Shown here: one piece after another, positions 36,087 to 45,900 of the stretch
Layout of the letters: the number at the start of each line of letters is the position of its first letter
Position numbering within the stretch: the stretch's first letter is position 1
Origin: Prolixibacteraceae bacterium
GTDB taxonomy: Bacteria; Bacteroidota; Bacteroidia; Bacteroidales; Prolixibacteraceae
Direction of reading: 5' to 3'
NCBI GenBank assembly: GCA_019459525.1
Contig: JAIBEY010000083.1
Location: forward strand, 1 to 55,991
Length of the DNA: 55,991 bases
Made by a program: the position numbers and the translations under genes
Notes under the pieces: model-generated
Database searches by the model: none
Told to the model about the DNA's origin: nothing
Seen by the model: only the letters and a program-made list of their open reading frames with translations

Positions 36087-38561
36087 TTACCGGTTTGCAT
36101 CCAGATGTTTGATAACGAACCTGATTTCAGAATAACTGTAATCGCTGCCTAAACCTGCCCTGATTTCGTTCATCCCACGGGTTTTATGCTTTTCGATGTA
36201 ATCCAGAATGGCTTTTGATTTCTTTGGATTAACCACCTGATCGAGCTGTAGTTCGCCGGTTCCAACAAATTGTGCCAGATGTCCTTCGATGGTCGAAACG
36301 GCCATTCCCCGTTCTGCTGCAACTTCAGGAATAGTTTTGCCGTTTTTGAACAGTTCGAAACTGGTTTCCTGCGAACTTAGTCCTGCTTGTTTTACTTCTT
36401 TTTCGGCTTCTACGGGCAAATCCATGCCTTTCTGGCGGCGAAAAGCAAACACCAGTTCCAGAATTTCCTTGCCAAATTGCTGCATTCGGGTGCCGCCCAT
36501 GCCTTTTACAGCCTTAAGTTCGGTTCTCGAAGCGGGCAAGGTTTGTACAATTTCGTGCAGGGTTTTCTGCGGAAGTACCCTTCGGATTTCCACATTCAAT
36601 ACATGAGCTTTTTCGTCGCGCCATTTCTTCAGCCTGGTGTAAAATTCAGGATATATGGTAAACGACGACGAACTACCCGATGAATGACTTTTTTGTCCCG
36701 TTTCCGGAATTTCGATCGCTGCTTTCGATTTGGTTTCGAGGTAGATTTTAATATCGAACCCGTTTTTGCATAAATCGAGACAAACCTTTTTGGTATTGAT
36801 TTCTTTCCGGAGTTTATCGGCCGCTTCGTTAAAACTTTTGCGTATCGCTTTGTTGTCGGTATCGAACGTAGCTACAGAAAAAGGCTCCTCCACCATGTTT
36901 AAAAGCTTTCCGGAGAAATAGTCGGAAGCCTTTTTTACCCGCTCCTGAAGTTGCTCATTTTCTTCGGCATTGGGTGCGGTGGCTATCAGTTGCCTGATTT
37001 GATTTTCGAATTTGCCGCCCACCTCAATCAGTTCGGTTTGCAGGGGCTGGGTGATGCTTTGCAACTGGGTTTTCAGCGTGCCAAGTAATTGCGCCGAATG
37101 TTCTTCCCACAGCTTTTGCATATAATGTATCTGGCGCTGCATGGGTTTGAAATCGAACAGTTCGGCAAGCAGTTGCTGAACGTATTCTTTGCGCGATTTT
37201 TCCAGCTCTGCCAATCCGGGTTGATTCCGTTCCACATCGTCGCTAAATTGAATAACCGTGGTATCATTTTTTACGCTGAAATCGGCTATTGGCGAGCTCA
37301 ATACCAAACCTTCCAGGGTTTTGCAGCGGCTAAGTGCCACATAAACCTGTCCGTGCGCAAACGATGCGCGCGCGTCGATGATGGCTTTTTCGAACGTCAG
37401 TCCCTGACTTTTATGGATGGTAATGGCCCATGCCAGTTTGAGCGGAAACTGCGTAAACGTTCCAATTACCTCTTCGTCGATTTCCTGTGTGGTTTCGTTC
37501 AGGCTGTATTTCGCATTTTGCCATTCGGCTTTTTCAACCTCAATCGATTCGCTGTCGCCCGGGCAACGAACTTCAATTTCATCAATACCAATGCTGATAA
37601 TTTTGCCGATTTTACCATTGTAAAAACGCTTTTCAGCCGAAATGTCGTTTTTCACAAACATGACCTGCGCACCCACTTTCAATTCCAGATCCAAATCGGT
37701 AGGGTAGGAGTACTCCGGAAATTCACCCTGCACCACGGCTTTAAACCGGTGCGATTTGGTGCTGAGTCTGGCCAGTTTCGAATCGTTAATTTGCTGCGAC
37801 TGGTAATTGTGCGTGGTGAGCGTGATGTAACCTTCTTTTTCGTCGGGATTAAAACCCGGAATGTATCGCTGGTTCAATTCCTGAAGGGTGGCCGTGTCCA
37901 TCCGGTTTTCACGCACTTTGTTCAGCAAGTCGATAAACCGTTGGTCGCTTTGGCGGAAAATATGAGTCAGTTCAATGCCAATAAATTTCGAGCGTTTCAG
38001 AGCATGGCTACTGAAGAAAAAGCAAGTGTCGTAATACGGTTTCAGGATTTGCCATTCGTCGTCTTTGATCACCGGGGCCAATTGCTGCAAGTCGCCGATC
38101 ATCAGCAATTGCACTCCGCCAAAAGGTTTGTACCGGTTTTTGTACCGGCGCAAAACTTCGTCGATGCCATCCAGGATATCGGCCCGAACCATCGATATTT
38201 CGTCGATCACTAACAAATCGAGGCTCCGCATGATGTTGATTTTTTCGCGGCTGAATCGTTTGATTCCTGCAGCCACATTGCCATCGGCGGGAACTGCCAC
38301 CTGCCGCTGCTGATCGGGAGCCACCGGTATTTGTGGCCCAAACGACATCTGGAAAAACGAGTGAATCGTCACCCCGCCTGCATTAATCGCAGCCACACCC
38401 GTGGGTGCAACCACCACCATTCGTTTGGGCGATTGTTTTTTCAGGTTCCGCAGAAATGTAGTTTTGCCGGTTCCGGCTTTGCCCGTAAGAAAAATATTTT
38501 GGTTGGTATATTGCAGAAAATTAAACGCAAGTTCGAGTTGGGGGTTGGATTGGTATTGCAT
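36087..38561 (-). CDS. PIF1-like DNA helicase with HRDC and C-terminal helix-turn-helix
   Basis: An 824-residue SF1B helicase. Walker A is GKAGTGKTT at ~27-35, motif Ia VVAPTGVAAINAGGVTIHSFF, Walker B LLVIDEISM, motif III LLMIGDLQQLAPV, and the late motifs AWAITIHKSQGLTFEKA and GQVYVALSRC. The C-terminal third contains an HRDC domain (RLKKWRDEKAHVLNVEIRRVLP, then GMGGTRMQQFGKEIL) and a RecQ-tail-like helix-turn-helix (FELFKNGKTIPEVAAERGMAVSTIEGHL). This extended form is common in Bacteroidota. Likely 5'-3' unwinding in replication or repair. Single gene. Confidence 0.95.
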   Translation of the reverse strand: MQYQSNPQLELAFNFLQYTNQNIFLTGKAGTGKTTFLRNLKKQSPKRMVVVAPTGVAAINAGGVTIHSFFQMSFGPQIPVAPDQQRQVAVPADGNVAAGIKRFSREKINIMRSLDLLVIDEISMVRADILDGIDEVLRRYKNRYKPFGGVQLLMIGDLQQLAPVIKDDEWQILKPYYDTCFFFSSHALKRSKFIGIELTHIFRQSDQRFIDLLNKVRENRMDTATLQELNQRYIPGFNPDEKEGYITLTTHNYQSQQINDSKLARLSTKSHRFKAVVQGEFPEYSYPTDLDLELKVGAQVMFVKNDISAEKRFYNGKIGKIISIGIDEIEVRCPGDSESIEVEKAEWQNAKYSLNETTQEIDEEVIGTFTQFPLKLAWAITIHKSQGLTFEKAIIDARASFAHGQVYVALSRCKTLEGLVLSSPIADFSVKNDTTVIQFSDDVERNQPGLAELEKSRKEYVQQLLAELFDFKPMQRQIHYMQKLWEEHSAQLLGTLKTQLQSITQPLQTELIEVGGKFENQIRQLIATAPNAEENEQLQERVKKASDYFSGKLLNMVEEPFSVATFDTDNKAIRKSFNEAADKLRKEINTKKVCLDLCKNGFDIKIYLETKSKAAIEIPETGQKSHSSGSSSSFTIYPEFYTRLKKWRDEKAHVLNVEIRRVLPQKTLHEIVQTLPASRTELKAVKGMGGTRMQQFGKEILELVFAFRRQKGMDLPVEAEKEVKQAGLSSQETSFELFKNGKTIPEVAAERGMAVSTIEGHLAQFVGTGELQLDQVVNPKKSKAILDYIEKHKTRGMNEIRAGLGSDYSYSEIRFVIKHLDANR

Positions 38562-38676
38562 GGCGGTGTATTTTTCAGTGGTAGTTAATTTTACTCAGAA
38601 TAGGTTCAAATTGGTATCCTATTTTAAGCAAATATATAGGATTTCAGCCAGATAAATGGGTTGAATCTTGGTAGGA

Positions 38677-38723
38677 ATTTTTTATCCCTGTCAGGGTTTC
38701 AAACCCTGACAGGGATAAAAAAT
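38677..38723. repeat. 47-bp almost perfect palindrome
   Basis: Arms 38677-38699 and 38701-38723 (ATTTTTTATCCCTGTCAGGG and on) are perfect 23-nt reverse complements around the single base at 38700. It is part of the 447-nt gene-free gap 38562-39008 and sits next to a REP-like cluster. With A/T flanks on both sides it could also stop transcription in both directions. Confidence 0.7.
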
Positions 38724-38733
38724 CTCATAGAAT

Positions 38734-38842
38734 GCTCCCTTCGACACGCTTTCCTTCGATACGCTTCGCTACTCAGGAAGCACTCTGACATCGCCGTGAA
38801 CTCCCTTCGACACGCTTCGCTGCTCAGGGAGCGCCGCTTTTG
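38734..38842. repeat. Dispersed palindromic REP-like repeat cluster, copy 2
   Basis: The segment 38734-38779 is identical over 46 nt to the reverse complement of 5437-5482. A second, partial CTCCCTTCGACACGCTTCGC unit follows near 38801, ending in GCTCAGGGAGCG. This is the same non-coding repeat family as at 5338-5482. The rest of 38562-39008 shows no gene. Confidence 0.75.
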
Positions 38843-39008
38843 CGAACGTTAACCGCAGCCGCTGCCTGAGTAGCCCCGAAGAAAAATCCTGAAATTAGCA
38901 ATAATGTGATTGGGTGTATCGAAGGCAGAAGGCGGGTGCAATAGGATTGTTAAGTAAAATTCAGTAAATTCGTCCGGAGCATGACTTTAAAAACTATTTT
39001 ACTAAAAG

Positions 39009-39833
39009 ATGGATGATAAAATTATACCTTTTGGAAAGCATAAAGGAAAACCTGTTGAGGTTTTAGCATCGGATCACCAATATTTAGATTGGCTGATTGC
39101 TCAAAGTTGGTTTAAAGAAAAACATATTAACCTATATAATGTAGTAATTAACAACTTTAGGGAGCCAATAGACACCCCAGAGCACAACAAAATTCAAATC
39201 AAATTTTTAAAGCAAGAATATCGACTTAAACTCGCATATCTTGTAAATCCAAGTTTATTTGAAGAAAACTCAGAAAAGATAAATAAGGAAATGAATACTA
39301 TCCTAAACTCGACAGAAAAAAGAAGAGATGAATATTTTCTGCACGCTTTAGCAAACCCAAGTAAATTCAGTGAATTTGGACTTTATAGCCGTCAATTATT
39401 GAAATTATCAAAACCAGTATTTGAAAGAGTTGATGTTTCATATTCGATCAGGTATGGCATTAAATTTTATTACGACAACGCAAATTATAATGGTAATTGG
39501 AGCCAATTTGGTTATGAATATTTGAATTCGTTCTTTGTAGAAATAAAACCCACTGTAAGCGATGATTTCCCTGCTATCCTTAGGCAAATGAAAGCATCCA
39601 TGCCTATAGAAAAAGGTAGCCAAAGGCTTAAATTCTATATCCTTTTAATTGGCAACTATACTGGAATAGGTGCCACCGAAGAGGATTTTATTGAGTATTT
39701 TGATACACAAGGATACAAGGTAATCTTTGAGAGGGATGTTGATAACTTGATACTTCCAGAGATTGATCGAGAGTTGAGATTAGACAAAGAAATTGAAGAA
39801 AAAATAGAAAAATATAAAGAGAATAAAAGCTAA
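39009..39833 (+). CDS. AT-rich orphan protein with exodeoxyribonuclease-X-C-terminal-like motif
   Basis: A 274-residue protein. Its first ~45 residues (IIPFGKHKGKPVEVLASD, YLDWLIAQSWF) resemble the small module at the C-terminus of exodeoxyribonuclease X-like proteins and DUF3820 (FGKHKGK..., DYLxWL). The rest is charged and unrecognised, with no catalytic motif I can name. Its DNA is clearly more AT-rich than its neighbours and prefers ATA, TTA and AGA codons, which suggests recent transfer. It sits between a patch of palindromic repeats and a terminator. A nucleic-acid or defence-related role is possible but not shown. Confidence 0.75.
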   Translation: MDDKIIPFGKHKGKPVEVLASDHQYLDWLIAQSWFKEKHINLYNVVINNFREPIDTPEHNKIQIKFLKQEYRLKLAYLVNPSLFEENSEKINKEMNTILNSTEKRRDEYFLHALANPSKFSEFGLYSRQLLKLSKPVFERVDVSYSIRYGIKFYYDNANYNGNWSQFGYEYLNSFFVEIKPTVSDDFPAILRQMKASMPIEKGSQRLKFYILLIGNYTGIGATEEDFIEYFDTQGYKVIFERDVDNLILPEIDRELRLDKEIEEKIEKYKENKS

Positions 39834-39859
39834 TGCTTTGTACAAAATTTGAAAATCAA

Positions 39860-39899
39860 AAAAGCCGCTCCCTTTTCAGGAAAGCGGCTTCTGTTTTTT
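39860..39899. terminator. Bidirectional terminator between convergent genes
   Basis: AAGCCGCT (39862-39869) pairs with AGCGGCTT (39883-39890), flanked by an A-run on the left and CTGTTTTTT on the right, so it works on both strands between the genes ending at 39833 and 39918. Confidence 0.82.
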
Positions 39900-39917
39900 A
39901 CTGAAAACTGTGACTGC

Positions 39918-41126
39918 CTACTTTTTTACGGAAGGTGCTTTCAGAATACCCACTAAAACGGTTGCAATAACCAGGAAAACTGCGGCTACCAGGTAACCAT
40001 TGCTGTACGCGCCGGTTTTGTCGGCAACCATACCACCAAGCATTGGCCCAATTACTCCGGCCACACCCCATCCGGTAAATATCATTCCGTAATTCACACC
40101 CAGGTTTTTCATGCCAAAGAATTCGGCAGTAGTGGTTGGGAACAACGAGAAAACGGCACCGTAAGCCAAACCTGCAACCGCAGAGCCTACCATGAGTGTC
40201 GGAATAGTGGTATAAAATGCAAAAAGGAACATATTTACGGCCTGAAGCATAAATACAATCATCATGGCACGGGTACGTCCAACTTTATCGGATAAAACGC
40301 CTGCGCCCAAACGACCGAGTGCATTGAATACAGAAAGAATAACGACCAGCATAAACCCGGCAGTTTTCCAATCGGCTTGAACTACAGCAATACTTGGAAG
40401 GTGAGCGATCAGCATCAACCCGGCGGTTGCAGCCAGTAAATACATGATCCACAACAAATAAAACTGTGGGGTTTTCGATACTTCGTCCCAGGTAAAATTG
40501 TTTCCTTTTGGTGCCGGTGCCGATTGGCTATTCGCAGCTTGTGGCGCTTCCACTTCTGGCGGGTTTTTCAGGAATAGGGCAAGTGCAACCACAGCAACAA
40601 TGGCAAAAACTCCGAGAATAATGAACGTATTGCTAATGCCCTGTGATTTCAGTAAGCTGGCGGTAATCGGGGTAATGTAAACTGGTGAAAGTCCTACTCC
40701 GGCCACAACGATTCCGGCAATCATTCCTTTTTTCGATGATTCGAACCATTTCATGGCGCATGGTGTGGCGGCCGAATAGCCCAGCCCGATACCAATTGAT
40801 CCGAGAACGCCAAAGGTGAAAACCATCATGCTCAGGCTGGTTGCAAAACCGGAGGCAATCAACCCGCCGCCAAGCATTAATCCGCTGAAAATGGTTACTG
40901 GCCGTGGTCCGAATTTATCCTGTGCGCGTCCGGCAAAAATCATGGTAACGGCAAAAACTGCGGCTGAAACAGTAAATGGTAGCGCGGCGTCGGTATTGGT
41001 CCATCCCCAGTCGCTTACCAGCGCTTTTTTAATGACACCCCAGGAGTAGAGCACTCCCATGACCAGGTTTATGCCCAATGCGGCAAAGGTGATGATCCAA
41101 CCTTGTTTGTTAGTCGATTTGTTCAT
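39918..41126 (-). CDS. MFS transporter, oxalate/formate antiporter (OFA) type
   Basis: A 402-residue, 12-helix inner-membrane transporter. Motifs are the first-helix region GWIITFAALGINLVMGVLYSWGV typical of OFA members (read in parts), the loop motif GRAQDKFGPRPV after helix 2, GIGLGYSAATPCAMKWF, and LGRLGAGVLSDKVGRTRAMM after helix 8. The family exchanges small carboxylates such as oxalate/formate or lactate; the actual substrate here is unknown. It is divergent from the Gfo/Idh/MocA gene across 312 nt. That gap (41127-41438) has only a weak 6-bp hairpin (41277-41297) and two TTACCCC words; I see no gene in it. Confidence 0.88.
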   Translation of the reverse strand: MNKSTNKQGWIITFAALGINLVMGVLYSWGVIKKALVSDWGWTNTDAALPFTVSAAVFAVTMIFAGRAQDKFGPRPVTIFSGLMLGGGLIASGFATSLSMMVFTFGVLGSIGIGLGYSAATPCAMKWFESSKKGMIAGIVVAGVGLSPVYITPITASLLKSQGISNTFIILGVFAIVAVVALALFLKNPPEVEAPQAANSQSAPAPKGNNFTWDEVSKTPQFYLLWIMYLLAATAGLMLIAHLPSIAVVQADWKTAGFMLVVILSVFNALGRLGAGVLSDKVGRTRAMMIVFMLQAVNMFLFAFYTTIPTLMVGSAVAGLAYGAVFSLFPTTTAEFFGMKNLGVNYGMIFTGWGVAGVIGPMLGGMVADKTGAYSNGYLVAAVFLVIATVLVGILKAPSVKK

Positions 41127-41438
41127 TTTTTTAAGAGATTTTTTGGTTCTTAAAATAATGTATAATTATCCAGATCTGCTAATCCTGCGGTTAGAAATGT
41201 ATGATTTGAAGGTTGTAGCTCGATTTTGGTTTGTATTTGAAAGTAAAAAGGCTTTTCAGGTTAGAAAAATATCTTGCCGTTTTTGGATCGGAAACGGTGT
41301 TTTTATTGCGGGCATGGTAAATAACATACATTTTTTATAGGGCATTACCCCATTTATTACCCCTCATTTTGCACTTCGAAAGCTTAATTTGCCGTAAATT
41401 CAACAGTTCAAATGAGATCTTGCTTAAATCAATAAAAT

Positions 41439-42707
41439 ATGACCGAAAAAATGAACAATCGCCGCGATTTCCTGAAGAAGTCGTTGGTAGCAGCAGCGGG
41501 TATCACCATTATTCCGCGGCACGTTTTGGGTGGGAACGGTTTTCTTGCCCCGAGTGATCAGTTAACCAAAGCCATTATTGGGGTTGGTGGAATGGGGCAG
41601 GGGCACATCGTTTACGAAGGTACACGCCTGTTGGCCATTTGCGATGTGGACAAAAACCACCTCAGCAGCACCCTCCAAAAAGTAGGAAACGAAGTAAAAG
41701 GCTATTCCGATTTCAGGGAATTGCTGCTTCGTCCCGAAATTGACATTGTGCACATTGCCACCCCGCCTCACTGGCACGGAATTATGTCGGTAATGGCAGC
41801 CCAGGCCGGTAAAGATGTGTGGTGCGAAAAACCCATGACCCGAACCATTGGCGAGGGAAAACGTGTGGTGGAAGCCATCAATGCTACCGGAAAAATGTTC
41901 CGCCTGAATACCTGGTTCCGCTTTAAAGACAATTTCTACGGACTGGGAACTCCCGTAAAACCGTTGAAAAAAGTGATCGACAGCGGTGTTTTGGGTTGGC
42001 CACTGAAAGTAACCATCAGCGGGGTAACCGGCTTCGACTGGAAATTCTACTGGGTAGGCAAATCCAACCTGATGCCCGAAGCTGTTCCTGCCGAACTGGA
42101 TTACAACATGTGGTTAGGGCCAGCTCCCGAAAAACCATACAATCCGCACCGCGTTCACCAGACCTTCCGTGGATACTGGGATTACGATGGCGGAGGATTG
42201 GGTGATATGGGGCAACATTACATCGACCCGGTACAGTACATGCTCGGAAAAGACAATACCAGTCCGGTAAAAGTGGAGGTTGACGCGCCACAGCAGGATT
42301 ACGATGCCATCGGAACATGGCGGAAAATAACCTACACATATGCCGACGGTTGCCAGATTATTCTGGACGGAGAAAACAAAGATCAGAATGCTGCATACAT
42401 CGAAGGACCAAAAGGCAAAATATTCCGTGGATTTAAATCCGACATTCCGAACCTGAAATCGTTGATTGACACGTTGCCTGATCCGGAACCACAAATCGGT
42501 TTGTTCAGCGAATCGGTTAAAACCCGCCAGAAATTTGCCCTGAACGAAATGAACGGTCATCGCTCGGCCACCATTGTCAACATGGGTGTAATTGCCCTGC
42601 GATTGGGCCGGACGCTGGAATTTGATCCGGTTTCACAGACTTTCATCAACGACGACGAAGCCAATAAGCTGATCGATCAGCCGATGAGGGGTGAATGGAA
42701 GATTTAA
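41439..42707 (+). CDS. Tat-exported Gfo/Idh/MocA-family oxidoreductase
   Basis: A 422-residue NAD(P)-dependent sugar oxidoreductase. A twin-arginine signal (NNRRDFLKKSLVAAAGITII) opens it; ATG 41439 is used but ATG 41451 is equally possible. The Rossmann motif IIGVGGMGQGH follows, with ICDVDKNH, then HIATPPHWHG and the family lysine motif WCEKPM. The C-terminal alpha/beta domain contains DYDGGGLGDMGQHYIDP, with likely catalytic aspartate and histidine. Such exported members oxidise sugars or inositols, for example to 3-keto sugars. The next gene carries two DUF1080 domains, which fits a 3-keto-glycoside pathway; that link is inferred. Confidence 0.93.
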   Translation: MTEKMNNRRDFLKKSLVAAAGITIIPRHVLGGNGFLAPSDQLTKAIIGVGGMGQGHIVYEGTRLLAICDVDKNHLSSTLQKVGNEVKGYSDFRELLLRPEIDIVHIATPPHWHGIMSVMAAQAGKDVWCEKPMTRTIGEGKRVVEAINATGKMFRLNTWFRFKDNFYGLGTPVKPLKKVIDSGVLGWPLKVTISGVTGFDWKFYWVGKSNLMPEAVPAELDYNMWLGPAPEKPYNPHRVHQTFRGYWDYDGGGLGDMGQHYIDPVQYMLGKDNTSPVKVEVDAPQQDYDAIGTWRKITYTYADGCQIILDGENKDQNAAYIEGPKGKIFRGFKSDIPNLKSLIDTLPDPEPQIGLFSESVKTRQKFALNEMNGHRSATIVNMGVIALRLGRTLEFDPVSQTFINDDEANKLIDQPMRGEWKI

Positions 42708-42708
42708 G

Positions 42709-42870
42709 AGTTCCAAGTTTCGGGTTTCAAGTTCCAAGTTAGCTCTGAAGGAGCTGAATCTGAATACCCCGGGGCGTTGTGAGGAACGAACGATACCCCG
42801 GGACAACAAAATAAACAGACAGCCGTCCGCGATTAAATGCTCTTTAGAAAAGAAATCATCTTTCGGACGG
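42709..42870. repeat. Small repeats between Gfo/Idh/MocA and HEAT-DUF1080 genes
   Basis: AGTTCCAAGTT occurs at 42709-42719 and 42730-42740. AGCTC and GAGCT at 42741-42755 form a tight hairpin. ATACCCCGGG-type words flank 42764-42802. CCGTCCG (42823-42829) is inverted as CGGACGG (42864-42870). It looks like intergenic repeat debris. Confidence 0.4.
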
Positions 42871-42879
42871 ATTAGCGAA

Positions 42880-42887
42880 TATGTTTG
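42880..42887 (+). promoter_or_regulatory. Candidate -7 element for the HEAT-DUF1080 gene
   Basis: TATGTTTG matches TAnnTTTG, 26 nt before ATG 42914. It overlaps the longer in-frame start at 42881, arguing that 42914 is the true start. No clear -33 element. Confidence 0.35.
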
Positions 42888-42913
42888 ACAATGAGAAATT
42901 AATAACAAACCAC

Positions 42914-45900
42914 ATGATAAAAATATCAAAGAATATATTGATCGTTTTTCTGGCCCTTTTCCTGATGGCACCTGCATTTGCGCAGGATAACCGTCGTTTG
43001 GAAACCAAAGTGGCCGATGTGCTGGCACAGTTTCCGGCACAAAATGGGGATCATACCTCGAAGCTGATGGCTCAGATGCTTGAAACCGGAGCCCCGGGGA
43101 TTGCCAAATTCTGCGACATGATCGTTCCTGCCGGAACAGGAAATGACGCGCAGGCTCGTATGGCTTTGGAAAGCCTGGCACAAATTGCGGGCGCCCCCAA
43201 TCGCGAAAACGACCGCAAATTGGTTGAAGGCGCGTTGCTGGCAGCTCTCGAAAAAGCGTCAGATAAGGAAGTAAAGGCATTTTTTATCCGCCGTCTGCAA
43301 TATTGCGGCGGAACCGAATCGGTTGCGAAACTGGAAAAATACCTGAATTCGGCTGATCTGTATGCGCCAGCTTTGGCTGCATTAACCAGTATCGGATCTG
43401 CTGAATCGGGTGCAATAATTCTGAAAAATATTCCCAGCAAAACCGGATTGCAGCAACTGGCAATGGTTAAAACACTCGGGCAGTTGAAATACAAACCGGC
43501 TGAAAATTCGCTGATTGAACTGAGCAAAACGGCCAAGGGCGAATTGTTGCAGCATACTTATACGGCATTGGCTAACATTGGAGGAAAAGCTTCGCTTTCA
43601 GTTTTCGAAGCTGCTGCAAAGACGGTAAAATATCAGCCCGAGGTTACCGAAACGATGGTTTCGTATTTGCACTATGCCAAACGTTTGGCCGAACAAGGCG
43701 AAACCAAACTGAGCAATCAACTGTGTTCGGTGGTAATGAAAAACTGCAAACAGGAAAATCAACTGATTTATCGCTCTTCGGCGCTTGCAGTTCCGGGATT
43801 TGGCAACAACGACCTGTTCCTGAAAGAAATTAAAAACACAAATAAAGCATATCGGAATGCCGTGCTGAACAACGCTTCGGCCCAGCTAAACAGCCAGAAC
43901 ATTGGTTCCTGGATTGCCCTGTTGAAAAAAGCCCCTACCGAAACACAGGCTGAAATTATTCATTTTCTGGCCAACCGTACCGAATCTGATGTACTTCAGA
44001 AAGCGATTCTGCCAGCTTTGGCATCGAAAGAGGAAACTGTCCGACTGGAAGCCATTCGTTCGCTGGCGATCAACCAGAAGTCGAAAGCTGTGCCTGTTTT
44101 ACTCGAACAGTTGAAAAAGGCCACCGGTACAGAGGCCAAAGAAATTGAGCAGGCGCTAAAAATCACTACATCGGTGAAGGAAAGTAATTTGCTTGCCGCT
44201 CAGCTCGAAGGTATGAACGATGGCGGAAAAGTGGTTCTGATAAATGTTTTGGGAGCCCGCCGTGCTACCGATTCGTATCCACTGATTAAAAAACAGTGTT
44301 CGTCGGCAAATCCTGAAGTTAACGCTGCTGCATTCGCTGCTCTCGAAATGGTTTCGAAAGCCGAAAATGCAGCCGACTTGATTGCGATGCTGAAACAAAC
44401 CGGCGATAAAAAAGCACAGGCAAACATACAAAATGCGCTGATTGCCATTTATTCAGGAACAGCAAAACCCGATGGCAGCCTGGTGCTGAAGGAAATTCAG
44501 AACGGTGGAATGACCGAAAAACTCATACCAGTTCTATCGTCGCTGAACGATCCGAAAGCGCTGAAAACGGTTGTTGGTTTACTTAAAAGTGGTGGACAGG
44601 CTGAACGGGAAGCTGCTTTTGTCTCGCTTTCAAACTGGAAAGACGCTTCGGCTGCTCCGCACTTGTTTGCGGTTTTTGCCAATCCGGAGATGAAATCATT
44701 CCGGGCCGATGCACTAAAATCGTATATCCGGACAACACTCGACTCGAATCTTCCAGATGATCAGAAATTACTGATGATTCGTAAACTGATGCCCGTATGT
44801 TCAACTTCCGGAGAAAAAACTCAGGTTATTCAGGCGGTGCGGAATGTGAAAACGTTCCTGTCGCTGGTTTTTGTGTCGGAATACCTCGATAATCAGGAGT
44901 TGGGCGCTACCGCTGCTTCGGTAGCTAAATTCCTGGCTTTGCCTTCTTCAGGAAAAAAGAATGGCCTTACGGGCGAATTTGTAGCTCAGGTATTGACTAA
45001 AGTGATGGGCAAAATGACCGGCCCGGATAGTCAGTACGACGTGATTGATGTGCGCGAATACCTCGAAAAAATGCCGAAAGAAAAAGGTTATGTGAGCATT
45101 TTCAACGGAAAAGACCTGAGTGGCTGGCATGGGCTGGTTAAAAATCCGATTGCACGCGCCAAAATGAAACCGGCAGAACTGGCCAAAGCTCAGACTGAAG
45201 CTAATGCTAAAATGCTTACCAACTGGTCGGTAAAAGACGGTTGCATTGTGTTTAATGGCGATGGCGACAATCTTTGCACGCAAAAATTATACTCCGATTT
45301 TGAAATGATCGTTGACTGGAGAATCAGCAAACATGGCGACAGCGGCATTTACCTGCGCGGAGCTCCCCAGGTTCAGATTTGGGATACCTCGCGTGTTGAT
45401 GTGGGTGCACAGGTTGGCTCGGGCGGGTTGTACAACAACCAGAAAAACCCAAGTAAACCATTGGTTTTGGCCGATAATGCTATTGGCGACTGGAATACTT
45501 TCTATATAAAAATGGTTGGCGAACGCGTAACTGTTTACCTGAATGGCGTTTTGGTGGTTGATAATGTGGTGATGGAAAACTATTGGGATCGTAAAATTCC
45601 GATTTTTGCAAGCGAAGCCATCGAATTGCAGGCTCACGGAACCGATCTGGCTTTCCGGAATATTTTTGTAAAAGAACTGAATACCGATGAGGTTAAACTG
45701 AGCGCTGAAGAAGAGGCCGCCGGATTTAAGTTGCTATTTAACGGTAAGAACCTGGATAACTGGCAGGGCAATAAAGTGGACTATGTTCCCGAAAACGGAG
45801 AGTTGGTCGTTAGCCCAAAAGAAGGTGCACATGGCAACCTGTTTACTGAAAAAGAATACTCCGATTTTATTTTCCGGTTCGAATTTCAGTTGACTCCCGG

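Noticed and set aside
37089-38213. Long plus-strand open frame (374 codons) opposite the helicase gene
   Set aside because: It lies wholly antisense to a well-conserved PIF1-like helicase and its peptide has no domain; it is a shadow of codon bias.
41277-41305. Hairpin CCGTTT...AAACGG followed by T-rich sequence
   Set aside because: The stem is only 6 bp and no gene on the plus strand ends upstream of it in this divergent gap.
42633-43280. Minus-strand open frame of 215 codons spanning the gap before the HEAT-DUF1080 gene
   Set aside because: It overlaps two well-supported plus-strand genes and its peptide is basic and low-complexity.
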